Shown one piece after another: positions 17,180-25,614 of a stretch of 56,636 nt of DNA. Each line of letters starts with the position of its first letter. Position 1 is the first letter of the stretch. The notes under the pieces are model-generated. The model was not told the origin of the DNA and made no database searches. It worked only from the letters and a program-made list of their open reading frames with translations. The stretch comes from MGIIb-O2 sp964003245 (GTDB lineage Archaea; Thermoplasmatota; Poseidoniia; Poseidoniales; Thalassarchaeaceae), in contig CAXFIU010000003.1 of assembly GCA_964003245.1 (NCBI GenBank), positions 1-56,636 on the forward strand, written 5' to 3'. Both the position numbers and the translations under genes were made by a program.

Positions 17180-18964
17180 TTATAATCTGTGTTGAGCGCG
17201 AGCCAACCTACTAGGCCCATTTGGCCATTCCCAACCAGCAGCTTCTGCTCGAGCAGAACCTATTAATTCGTCATTTTGGTAAACTAAAACCTCATCTCCT
17301 ATTCTAATGCTTCCTTGAAAATCAATTACATTTGAGGCAAATAAATCGCCTCTCCAATCAATCCCTGGTGTAATATGAGCAATTGGAAACTTTTTACTAT
17401 CGGCTAAAAGTGGGAGGCAGGCTTTGGTAAAAGAAAAACGACCTAGCCGAGGATTCCATAATGCTAGTTGCTTACCCTCTTTGCGAATTGTAAAAATTGG
17501 GGGTCTGCCTTGTATCCCAGTACCATCTAACCAATCATCAGTACCATGCTGAAATTTTGATAATGATCTGAGTTTACCCAATCTATGTTTACTTTCCTTA
17601 GGGTCTTCTAAATCAAAATCTTTTACAGATTTTTCAACCATTTGTTGGAGATATTCAAGCGCTTCGGATGATCCCGCAGTCATTCCTCTTCTAGTATCAA
17701 TAATTTCTACAGAATCATGTTCTAAATCTATTCCACTATGATTTAAAACTCTTGAAAAATTATTTCTAGAAATATATTCAAAAGTCATCTCACGGATTGT
17801 TTTAAGTTCATCAATATCCCAATCACCAGTTACTGGAATATCGTAGTTAGCAGCCGGCCAGATATCTTCAAGTTCTCTTGGGACTAAACCGAGTGGTGCT
17901 GTGACTATAACCTCGTGAACTGTATTAGATGTAATGGATCTACTAAATCTCTTGTGAGATGCGGAAAGTCGGTAAGGTTTGGTTGCTGAACAAGGCAGTA
18001 ACACCATAACTTTAGATTGATGAGAAGGAGGCTCATGATTACGAGATACTCGTCTACGCCAGTCTTGAATTAATGGGTCATTTCTACTTGAAAAACTATG
18101 ACATCTAAGTTCATGAAATTGTCCTTTTATCCTTGCTAATCCCGATTTACCGCCATCTAAAGAAGACATTTTAGAGTCATGAATTCTTAATCTTTCTACA
18201 GATCTAGGGCTAGAGAGAGATTGTTTCTCTACTAATTCACGTAAATTTCCCTCTCTAATAGCAACTCTAGTAGCTGCTAGTGAGTTCTTCCAACATTGAA
18301 TTTGATGTTTCATTGAAGAATCTTCATCTATTGATTCCTCAACTTCTCTAGGTCCATTTTCTGATAAAATAACTCCAAGAGAGCTGGCATGTTTAGATCT
18401 CGCCAAATCAAAGATATCAACTCCCATCCAGGTTAGAATTGCACAATTATCTGGACCTCCAATACCAGGAGTCCAAATTAATGATGAGGGGAAACGTGTT
18501 CTAATGATATACAATGCCTCAGATAGCAATCCTTTTTGATTAGCTAATTGAGGCGCATCAGTTAAAATAATTATTGAGGGAAGTAAATCATCATCATTTA
18601 ATTTCAAATCATGATGCAAGGATTGCCAAGAAACAGGCAATACTTCTTTTCCTATGCCAAACTCCCCAGAATTAGATTCGACCAAACTAGGAGGAAGGAC
18701 TAATCCTTCACTAGCTAGCCAAATATCTAACTGATCGAAAGGTAAAGTAAGATTTGTTCTAGTCTTAATAGAAATTTTAGCAGGTAAATTGCTAGAGTCT
18801 CTAGAATACTCGAAAGGGGCTATAGAATATGGTAATTCTTCATCATCTTCGCCTAAAATAATTGCAGGAGTCCAAGAACTAGGAGAATTACGGTCACCTA
18901 GGCTAAATAAACGTCCAAAACGTTGTCTAGCGACTACACTCCGGGCCAATGGCCTCTCTTCCAT
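17180..18964 (-). CDS. arcS: Archaeosine synthase ArcS (TGT-like protein with PUA domain)
   Basis: From ATG 18964 the protein is 594 residues. The ArcS signature PCSATKPYRLSASHKRF lies at about residue 322. It is followed by a DUF5591-type region (VTAPLGLVPRELEDIWPAANYDIPVTGDWD). The C-terminal 75 residues form a PUA RNA-binding domain (GDEVLVYQNDELIGSARA). The N-terminal 300 residues are a diverged TGT-like barrel. ArcS acts on preQ0 at tRNA position 15 on the way to archaeosine. An in-frame GTG at 19045 would add 27 residues but would overlap the divergent gene at 19027, and the added stretch looks non-coding, so 18964 is preferred. The tgtA gene is not in the window. Confidence 0.9.
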   Translation of the reverse strand: MEERPLARSVVARQRFGRLFSLGDRNSPSSWTPAIILGEDDEELPYSIAPFEYSRDSSNLPAKISIKTRTNLTLPFDQLDIWLASEGLVLPPSLVESNSGEFGIGKEVLPVSWQSLHHDLKLNDDDLLPSIIILTDAPQLANQKGLLSEALYIIRTRFPSSLIWTPGIGGPDNCAILTWMGVDIFDLARSKHASSLGVILSENGPREVEESIDEDSSMKHQIQCWKNSLAATRVAIREGNLRELVEKQSLSSPRSVERLRIHDSKMSSLDGGKSGLARIKGQFHELRCHSFSSRNDPLIQDWRRRVSRNHEPPSHQSKVMVLLPCSATKPYRLSASHKRFSRSITSNTVHEVIVTAPLGLVPRELEDIWPAANYDIPVTGDWDIDELKTIREMTFEYISRNNFSRVLNHSGIDLEHDSVEIIDTRRGMTAGSSEALEYLQQMVEKSVKDFDLEDPKESKHRLGKLRSLSKFQHGTDDWLDGTGIQGRPPIFTIRKEGKQLALWNPRLGRFSFTKACLPLLADSKKFPIAHITPGIDWRGDLFASNVIDFQGSIRIGDEVLVYQNDELIGSARAEAAGWEWPNGPSRLARAQHRL

Positions 18965-19026
18965 ACATACTGCGAACGAAGCATTTCGCTTGAAGGATTC
19001 TAAGAGGAGGCCGTGTCCGAAGAGAC

Positions 19027-21147
19027 GTGAGACGTACCGCTGCACTGTTGATGACAGTATTATTTATGATTTCAGGAATTATGAATGTTAGTGGACAAAA
19101 TGAAGAAGAAACCTTACTTTTAGAAGAAGATATAGTACTAGAAGGTCCCTTCTGGTACAGTGTTTCGTGCTTGAAAATTAGTTGCCCAGGATTAAATCTA
19201 GAGATTAATAATAATGGAGATATATATTACTTGGAAGATAGTCATCAATTAGAATGGGGAGGATTTCTCCATGAAGGAGCAGTTGTAAGTTTATTTTCTA
19301 GTTCTGAGGTGACAATTAATGATATTCAAATTAATATGATTAAATCGAATAATTTGTCTAATATTGAACATAATGATTTAATTGATTCAATTCCATCACC
19401 GGGTAATCAGGAGAATTATCCTACAATAATTACAGAAGATCATTGTTTTCTAGGAAATTGTGATGACTCAATACAAGAACAAAGATATATTGAATTTATA
19501 GGAATTTTAGAAAATCATTCGGACAAAGATTCCATACAAATCTTTGGAGAACCCGGTGATGTGATTGTACTCTCTGATATTATAGGAAATAATGATTTGA
19601 AAATTGAATTATGGCATCGGAATAATAGTATCAAAGAATTGGTGACAAATGATTTAAACGAACCTGAAAATTTATTTGAGTTCCCAGAAGAAAGTGAATT
19701 ATGGATCCGAATTGTTTCATCATCTAGTGAAGGAATACATCCTTATAAATTTGATTTATACCGAAATAATCAATCAAAAGAATCTGGAAATGAAGGGGAA
19801 TTGCAAGTCCCTTGGAATCATGGTGAACCATTATCTTATGCAACTTCATGGGATTATGAATCATACATAGCTAAATCTGATCAAAATGGTGATTCTATTC
19901 TATTTGGGATTGGAGCAGATATGAAGGCGTCAATGCATTGTTCAACAAGTAATGAAGGAGTTACTTTTGAGTCCTATTTAGTAGACTATTTTGGAAATAA
20001 AGAGAATATATCCTCCGATAATGGATTATGTCCAGAAATAATAGAAACAAAAGGAGATACCGCATCATTAGAAATTTGGATAATGTCTACTGAAACCACT
20101 AGGTGGAACATTTCATTCACACCATTAAGGTCTTTAGATGGAATGATATTTTCTGACGCTCCAGAGTCTAAATGGATAGATGCGCCTGATGAAAGATGGA
20201 ATGAACTGCAGTTAGATACTGAGACCTCGGGAAGTCTTCATAGCGGAGATAATATAGATATATTTTTATTGAAGATATCTGATAATAATGGCTCTAGAGT
20301 CTTTCTAAATGAGATAATTAAATCCGAAGTAAACTATACAATACAAGAGATAAATCAGAATAATGGGGCACTCGTAAATACATCTAATGGAGAAGTAATT
20401 GTTTTACCCCATGGCAATCATTCATTAAGAATAGAAAGAAGAGCTGCTGCAGAAGTTGAAATTTATTATACATTCAAATTAGAATATCTTGGAGAATATC
20501 AGGAAGCTCCAATTGACGATTATGAGGATCTCTCTTGGATGTTCAATGATTTCTATATTTTGATTGGAGTTTTGATGTTAAGCCCTCTTATGATTGTTTT
20601 ATTTTGGAATAGAGGTATTATTTTACAGCGTGGAGAAGGTTCAATACAAATGCAATTACATGAAAAGAAGAAATTAATTAGAATTAGAGAAAGAATTTCT
20701 AAACAAATAAATGAAAATGATAACAATGACGACATTATTGATGCTGCTTTGATTCAACTAGGAGAAAGTCCTTGGAGTTCAATAAATGAAATATGGGGGC
20801 AGCCCGAATTAAGGCATATGACTGAACAAATAGAGATCTGTGCTTGGAAGATATCTGAGAAAAAGAAAAATCTTCTAATTGGTTTGAAGACATCGAATTG
20901 GGATTGGGAAGTTGCATCAATTAGACTTAATTATCCAGAAGGAAATAAACTATCAATCATTGATGTTTCTCCAAAATATATCTCAAAAGAAGATGAAATA
21001 TTCTTAGATACATTATCTAAAAACTCACAAATATTCCTAAGAATTATGCTAGACGGAAAATCAGCCAATCTTGCTCTGGAATTATCGGGATTAGTTGGAG
21101 AAATACCATTGGCAGCAACGCCAAATAAAATAATCGAATGGAATTAA
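19027..21147 (+). CDS. Secreted single-pass membrane protein, unknown function
   Basis: This 706-residue protein starts at a GTG with a signal peptide (RRTAALLMTVLFMISGIMNVSGQ). An exported region of about 480 residues is rich in Asn, Ser and Glu and has many N-x-S/T sequons. Two segments near residues 160-250 and 390-470 resemble the beta-sandwich domains common in archaeal pre-peptidase C-terminal-like proteins. A membrane helix lies at about 506-528 (FYILIGVLMLSPLMIVLFW). A cytoplasmic part of about 175 residues follows. It has no close family that I recognise. ATG 19051 is an alternative start but would remove the Arg-Arg of the signal peptide. Its TAA shares the palindrome TTAA with the stop of the convergent dnaJ. 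Confidence 0.75.
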   Translation: MRRTAALLMTVLFMISGIMNVSGQNEEETLLLEEDIVLEGPFWYSVSCLKISCPGLNLEINNNGDIYYLEDSHQLEWGGFLHEGAVVSLFSSSEVTINDIQINMIKSNNLSNIEHNDLIDSIPSPGNQENYPTIITEDHCFLGNCDDSIQEQRYIEFIGILENHSDKDSIQIFGEPGDVIVLSDIIGNNDLKIELWHRNNSIKELVTNDLNEPENLFEFPEESELWIRIVSSSSEGIHPYKFDLYRNNQSKESGNEGELQVPWNHGEPLSYATSWDYESYIAKSDQNGDSILFGIGADMKASMHCSTSNEGVTFESYLVDYFGNKENISSDNGLCPEIIETKGDTASLEIWIMSTETTRWNISFTPLRSLDGMIFSDAPESKWIDAPDERWNELQLDTETSGSLHSGDNIDIFLLKISDNNGSRVFLNEIIKSEVNYTIQEINQNNGALVNTSNGEVIVLPHGNHSLRIERRAAAEVEIYYTFKLEYLGEYQEAPIDDYEDLSWMFNDFYILIGVLMLSPLMIVLFWNRGIILQRGEGSIQMQLHEKKKLIRIRERISKQINENDNNDDIIDAALIQLGESPWSSINEIWGQPELRHMTEQIEICAWKISEKKKNLLIGLKTSNWDWEVASIRLNYPEGNKLSIIDVSPKYISKEDEIFLDTLSKNSQIFLRIMLDGKSANLALELSGLVGEIPLAATPNKIIEWN

Positions 21148-22295
21148 CCATTACGTCTTGATCTTGCTTCTTTACGAATTTTATCTTCTAATTCTTCATT
21201 TGAGTAACTCATTTCATCTTTGATATCAATCAATTTTTTCTTGAATGATCGAGATATCTTTTTGGGAATATCTAATTTAAGAAGTACCATTATCGAGCCA
21301 CGACTATTTCGCGATCTATTACTCGGTAGTCCTCGTCCTTTTACAGAAATTGTTTGACTAGGTTTTGAACCAGGTGGTATCTTAATTTTCAATATTTCAC
21401 CATCTAAATGAGGGATTTCCACAGTAGTACCGAGTACCAAATCAGTGAAAGTTAATGGCAATGCCATTAGCAAATCAGCACCATCTCTTTCAAACCATTC
21501 ATGTTCTTGAACATCTATCTCAATATACAAGTGCCCTGGGTCTCCATTTTCTGATTTAGATGATTCACCATAACCTGACATTCTAAGTCTTTGGCCATTT
21601 TCAACACCTGGAGGTACTGTAAATTGAACTTTTTTTGTTTGATTTGCGCGCCCTTCACCTCTACAACTGGGGCAAGGGTTCTGAATAATTCTACCTTCAC
21701 CTTTACATGATGGGCAGTCGCTTACAACTTGTTGAGTAAATGGGCCTAATCTCTCAACTCTCTGTATACGTCCACGACCATCACAAGCAGGACATTCTCG
21801 AACGTCATCAATGTTTTTTGCTCCAACACCATTACAATCTTTACATGTCTTTAAAACATCAAATTCTAATGACTCTTCACAACCATTCATTAAAGACTCA
21901 AATGGTATTGTATGCCTAACAAGTAAATCAGAACCTCGTTGTCTCTTATTTCTTCTAGGACTCGAAGAACCAAAAATTGAATTGAAAACACTTTCGAAAC
22001 CTCCGCCGAATAAATCTTCGACACTAATATTCACTCCTTGGAACCCCCCTGGGCCAAAAGGTGAGCCTCCTGGGCCGTTATGGCCATAAGTGTCATATTT
22101 TCTCTTCTCAGTTGGATTCGAAAGGATTGCATAAGCTTCCTGAACTTCCTTAAATTTTAATTCAGACTCAGGGTCGTCAGGGTTCTTATCAGGATGATAT
22201 TTTCGAGCTAAACTGCGAAATGATTTCTTGATTTCAGATTGACTAGCATCTCTATTAATGCCGAGAATCTCATAATAATCTCTCTTGACTGACAT
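21144..22295 (-). CDS. dnaJ: Chaperone protein DnaJ (Hsp40, class A)
   Basis: This is a full class A Hsp40 of about 383 residues. Its J domain is at residues 5-70 with the HPD tripeptide (KYHPDKNPDD). A Gly/Phe linker follows (GPGGSPFGPGGFQG). A zinc-finger domain has four C-x-x-C-x-G-x-G repeats (CKDCNGVG, CPACDGRG, CPSCKGEG, CPSCRGEG). A C-terminal substrate-binding and dimerisation region ends in a charged tail. It delivers unfolded proteins to DnaK and stimulates its ATPase. No dnaK or grpE is next to it. Two ATGs are adjacent: GGTGA at 22300-22304 leaves 1 nt to the first (22298) and 4 nt to the second (22295), so the second is chosen. Confidence 0.97.
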   Translation of the reverse strand: MSVKRDYYEILGINRDASQSEIKKSFRSLARKYHPDKNPDDPESELKFKEVQEAYAILSNPTEKRKYDTYGHNGPGGSPFGPGGFQGVNISVEDLFGGGFESVFNSIFGSSSPRRNKRQRGSDLLVRHTIPFESLMNGCEESLEFDVLKTCKDCNGVGAKNIDDVRECPACDGRGRIQRVERLGPFTQQVVSDCPSCKGEGRIIQNPCPSCRGEGRANQTKKVQFTVPPGVENGQRLRMSGYGESSKSENGDPGHLYIEIDVQEHEWFERDGADLLMALPLTFTDLVLGTTVEIPHLDGEILKIKIPPGSKPSQTISVKGRGLPSNRSRNSRGSIMVLLKLDIPKKISRSFKKKLIDIKDEMSYSNEELEDKIRKEARSRRNG

Positions 22296-22299
22296 CATC

Positions 22300-22304
22300 T
22301 CACC
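22300..22304 (-). promoter_or_regulatory. Shine-Dalgarno site of dnaJ
   Basis: GGTGA on the minus strand lies 4 nt before the second of two consecutive ATG codons, matching the spacing seen before pheT. It therefore points to 22295 as the start. Confidence 0.5.
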
Positions 22305-22346
22305 TGAATATATTTTTTTATCGCCCCTCTATGAAGTATTCTCTTT

Positions 22347-23099
22347 TCAGGACAAGTACGTCCCACATGATGTACAGTAAGGATTCTGAGAATTATTTAG
22401 AGTTCCGCATTCCTTACATGAAATAACTTTTGGAGTAATTTGAGCTTTAGAAGATACATCCCATTGATTATCATCATTTTGCGTATATCCCTTTACCTTA
22501 GTTTTATTTTTTGTTTCCTTTATTTCTCTCTTTTCCGCCTTCAGTCTTTTTTTCTCCAATCTCTTAAGAGCAGATTTTTCCAACCTCTTTGAAAAGAATG
22601 ATTTGGATGATTCCTTTTCATTATTAATTATTTCTTCGTCGATTATTGTACCAATATTTCGATGATGGGTCACTACTTCAATTTCTTTATCTTCATCTAC
22701 TTCTTTCTCTGATGACTCGGCATTCAAAGAACCGATGGTTCCAGACATCTTAGCTTGAATTAGAGCCCCTTTACGACCTTTGACTTGTTCTGAAGCTTGA
22801 TCTTCAAGTTTTTTGATAGCGACATCAGATTTCTCCCATAATCCCTTATCTTCTTGAGTATATGATTTACGAAGTCTCTTTATTGCCGCAGAGCGATGAT
22901 ATTCATGGTCTTCAATTACTCTATATCTTGAAAACATGATAATCCCGATAATAATTGCAAAAATATGAATCGAAAATTCAATTATTCTGTCGTTGGAGAT
23001 TACTTCATTAATTACTGGCAAACCATATCTTAATGCTACTATACAAAGAGTAGGGGTCAATAACAAAGCGCCGGAGATGGTACTAGAGCGCTCTGTCAT
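22347..23099 (-). CDS. Membrane protein with charged coiled-coil region and zinc ribbon, unknown
   Basis: From ATG 23099 this is a 250-residue protein. Two hydrophobic helices lie near the N-terminus (GALLLTPTLCIVALRYGL and IHIFAIIIGIIMF). A long Lys/Glu-rich region of probable coiled coil follows. The C-terminus is a zinc ribbon (CKECGTLNNSQNPYCTSCG). The ribbon and coiled coil should be cytoplasmic. The zinc ribbon is of the short zinc-ribbon type common in membrane proteins and gives no function. An upstream TTG (23114) is a weaker start. Its 5' end overlaps the start of the divergent DUF54 gene. Confidence 0.65.
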   Translation of the reverse strand: MTERSSTISGALLLTPTLCIVALRYGLPVINEVISNDRIIEFSIHIFAIIIGIIMFSRYRVIEDHEYHRSAAIKRLRKSYTQEDKGLWEKSDVAIKKLEDQASEQVKGRKGALIQAKMSGTIGSLNAESSEKEVDEDKEIEVVTHHRNIGTIIDEEIINNEKESSKSFFSKRLEKSALKRLEKKRLKAEKREIKETKNKTKVKGYTQNDDNQWDVSSKAQITPKVISCKECGTLNNSQNPYCTSCGTYLS

Positions 23100-23712
23100 A
23101 ACACTTCTCAGCAACTATTCAATTTCAACCATTCGTGTATTTGGGAGATTATTCAAACAGAGAACTCATGACTGGGCAATACTGCGGACAATCATGGAGC
23201 CTGTTATTACAATCTCTTCAATAGTCCAACCATATGAAGATCTGGAAAAGATTATTCAATCAATAAAAGTATTTTTTCCCGATTGTGAAATTAAAAAAAA
23301 TCTTGAAAAAGAAGAATTTCCAACGGAAAATCTAGAAGAAGAAATCTATGGCAAATCTTGTAGTCTGGAATATCTATTAAATCAGATTAGAATACAAAGA
23401 ATATTAGACACAGCACTAGATGTTATGACTCTAAATTGTGATTCTGATTCGACCTACTTTCACATCTCAAGGCAGGCTGCCGTTGCAGGGAAAGTTTCCT
23501 TTGTTGTAGATGAGAAGACACTCGGTGGAATGATTAAAATCAATATCTCAGGTGAGGATATAGATATATGGCTGGAGCAACAAACTTGGCATGAAGGAAG
23601 GAACGAAATACCTAGATTCTCAGGTGATGAGTTAGCAATGAGGAGCGATGGTGAGCCGGCTGAATGGTTTGATAAGAGAGGAAATCCAACTATTAATATT
23701 GATGAGGACTAG
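23077..23712 (+). CDS. Predicted RNA-binding protein, DUF54 / COG1325 family
   Basis: The protein is about 211 residues from ATG 23077. The family signature is clear in the middle: NQIRIQRILDTALDVM followed by YFHISRQAAVAGKVSF and LGGMIKINI. This matches the archaeal DUF54 (PF01877) pattern of R-x-QRILDTAR, then LNKQAA, then a G-P-I strand. The family has been linked to the archaeal exosome by gene neighbourhood and is predicted to bind RNA; its biochemical role is not settled. The tail of about 40 residues after the core (DGEPAEWFDKRGNP) is extra. The start is uncertain: the family normally begins at the strand STIRVFGRLF, but no start codon lies nearer than 23077, so it overlaps the divergent neighbour by 23 bp. 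Confidence 0.8.
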   Translation: MVLERSVITLLSNYSISTIRVFGRLFKQRTHDWAILRTIMEPVITISSIVQPYEDLEKIIQSIKVFFPDCEIKKNLEKEEFPTENLEEEIYGKSCSLEYLLNQIRIQRILDTALDVMTLNCDSDSTYFHISRQAAVAGKVSFVVDEKTLGGMIKINISGEDIDIWLEQQTWHEGRNEIPRFSGDELAMRSDGEPAEWFDKRGNPTINIDED

Positions 23713-24685
23713 GAATACCTTCAACAAACCATTCTTCAATAATTGGTAAATCAGCAGGTAACCAATTAACTTCAAATAATTCATGTTTATACAGCCATCT
23801 CATTTTATCATGTTCAACTAACTCAATTTGCTCCTCTTTGATTATTCCACAATTCAAAACCATTAATTTTACATATTTATCTTCATAATCAAAAAATTGC
23901 TCTGCAATAATTTTTGATGGCGAAACATTCAATGAAAGTTCTTCTTTTAATTCTCTAGATAAGGCCTGAAAGGGGGTTTCTCCCGATTCTACTTTCCCTC
24001 CAGGAAACTCCCACCATGACGGCCAAGACTTCCCCTTAGGACGCCTGCAAGAAAGAATTCTATCATTTCCATCAAATATTAACGCACCTACTACCTCAAC
24101 ATATAGTTTAGTAATACATCTAATTAAACGCTCAATAATTTCAGTCTGTTCACCGATGTCAATAATATTCTCGGGAGGTAAATGGACAAAAAGTACCTTT
24201 GTTTTATTATTCTGTGTCTTAACTATATTTAGAGTCTTGAAGTAAGTTTCATTACAAACAAAACGGCCAGGATTAATACTCCATTCAACACGAGGATCAT
24301 CTTGAAAAACTTCATTGATTACAATTTCATTTACATTTGTACGATGCCGTGTTATTTGACTCTGAATTATTGCACCGGAAGATACACAACGGCCAGAATT
24401 ATCTGAGTGTGACATATTATACTCGTTATATGCATATTTTTCAAAACGAAGTTTTTTTGATTTAGATGAAAAACCCAAATGAATTATTGTGTCAAAGTTA
24501 TCTCCAAGGTCGATTTTTTTTGCAACTAACTCACTACCCTCTTCATCAACAGATAGTAATTCAGTAAAGATATCTATATCTGAGAAATCTATTTCTCTAA
24601 TAATTGATAATATCTTTTCAGAGACATTATTATCGAAATTTGAGAATTTTGGATAGCCCGTAATTAACACACTTGGACGGCCCAT
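23693..24685 (-). CDS. Pyroglutamyl-peptidase-like domain fused to a Nudix hydrolase
   Basis: This protein joins two enzyme folds. The N-terminal 195 residues match pyroglutamyl peptidase I (C15): opening SVLITGYPKF, then IIHLGF, RFEKYAYN, GRFVCNETYF and VLFVHLP. These place the catalytic Glu, Cys and His at about residues 82, 144 and 168 when counted from ATG 24685. Residues about 200-330 are a Nudix domain with box GKVESGETPFQALSRELKEE, which satisfies G-x5-E-x7-R-E-U-x-E-E apart from Ser for the final Gly. The Nudix part resembles MutT-like nucleotide pyrophosphohydrolases (RRPKGKSWPSWWEFPGG). ATG 24685 is preferred because Pcp proteins begin just before the VLITG strand; ATG 24748 adds 21 residues. 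Its end overlaps the DUF54 gene by 20 bp. Confidence 0.85.
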   Translation of the reverse strand: MGRPSVLITGYPKFSNFDNNVSEKILSIIREIDFSDIDIFTELLSVDEEGSELVAKKIDLGDNFDTIIHLGFSSKSKKLRFEKYAYNEYNMSHSDNSGRCVSSGAIIQSQITRHRTNVNEIVINEVFQDDPRVEWSINPGRFVCNETYFKTLNIVKTQNNKTKVLFVHLPPENIIDIGEQTEIIERLIRCITKLYVEVVGALIFDGNDRILSCRRPKGKSWPSWWEFPGGKVESGETPFQALSRELKEELSLNVSPSKIIAEQFFDYEDKYVKLMVLNCGIIKEEQIELVEHDKMRWLYKHELFEVNWLPADLPIIEEWFVEGIPSPHQY

Positions 24686-24769
24686 GGTAATTTGCATAAG
24701 TAGGAGATAGTTGGTGTTTTCCGTACAAATAATCGCTATCTTCATCATTCAGGTATTCTTAGCATAGGC

Positions 24770-25102
24770 ATGGCAGAAGAGCTTATCGTCAATATAGCTG
24801 AAGACGAAGAGCTAGAAAAAGTAAGCAGGTTAGGTGTTATTGGAGTAATTTGGAGTGAGCTTAATGGAGGAATAGGGCCATGGGGTACTTTGAGACCATT
24901 ATTCACAATTATCCTAGCTCTGATTCCATTCCTTTTCTTAGGTCAACATTTTAATCGACAGCATGAAAAGGCAAATGGTTGGTTTTTGATACAATTACCA
25001 TTACTTTTCACAATAATTTTATGGTTTCTACTATATGTATGGTCTATTGGAGACGCGTTTTTTGTTTCGAGTAGAATTGTAGCAAAGGCAGAAAATGGAT
25101 AA
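24770..25102 (+). CDS. Small two-helix membrane protein, unknown
   Basis: This is a 110-residue protein with an acidic N-terminus (MAEELIVNIAEDEELEK). Two membrane helices lie at about residues 44-62 (LFTIILALIPFLFLG) and 71-95 (FLIQLPLLFTIILWFLLYVW). The short end should lie on the same side as the N-terminus. No family is recognised. Its stop codon abuts the stop of the convergent gene at 25103. Confidence 0.6.
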   Translation: MAEELIVNIAEDEELEKVSRLGVIGVIWSELNGGIGPWGTLRPLFTIILALIPFLFLGQHFNRQHEKANGWFLIQLPLLFTIILWFLLYVWSIGDAFFVSSRIVAKAENG

Positions 25103-25573
25103 TCAAAAGCCATCATCTAATTCTAATGGACTGAATAAATGACCGGGGCTTGTAGATTTTGCAAGTTGAGTCCGGATAATTGCTTCCCAGTCTCTTAATA
25201 ACATAATAGCATTAACAAAGGGTATCTCTGAGCCATTGATTATAGTTCTAATTATTGTATCAAAAATATCCATCCTATCTTGGTCTATATTTTGCATTAA
25301 TTTATCAAGTGGGAAATCCTCTATCTTGGGTGTTTTTAGATTACCCATTATTGCTCTTGGTTCGGTTATTTCTAAAGGTAAGACTTCATTCTCAATAGTT
25401 GCTTTCTTTTCTAATTCATTTAATAGAATATTGATATATTTGGATATTACCAACGCAGATTCAATAATTGGTAAACTATACTGTTTGACAAAATTAGATA
25501 AATTTTCTTGAAGAAAAAGTAATTTTTCTTCTATAGAATCTGTAGAGGCAGGCATCTCCCCTTGACTATCCAT
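25103..25573 (-). CDS. Hypothetical soluble protein
   Basis: This is a 156-residue protein starting MDSQGEMPAS, predicted mostly helical and acidic, with Leu/Ile-rich heptad-like stretches (ENLSNFVKQYSLPIIES, ISKYINILLNELEKK). No membrane segment or motif is visible. It follows the 1906-residue TSP3 gene by 41 bp on the same strand and might be co-transcribed with it. Coding status is supported by length, ATG start and close packing with its neighbour; function is unknown. Confidence 0.55.
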   Translation of the reverse strand: MDSQGEMPASTDSIEEKLLFLQENLSNFVKQYSLPIIESALVISKYINILLNELEKKATIENEVLPLEITEPRAIMGNLKTPKIEDFPLDKLMQNIDQDRMDIFDTIIRTIINGSEIPFVNAIMLLRDWEAIIRTQLAKSTSPGHLFSPLELDDGF

Positions 25574-25614
25574 AAGTTAACCGAGAAGAGATGAGCAAAT
25601 TAATGCAATGAATA

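Noticed and set aside
18965..19045. Upstream GTG start for arcS at 19045
   Set aside because: It would overlap the start of the divergent gene and the added residues do not look like ArcS.
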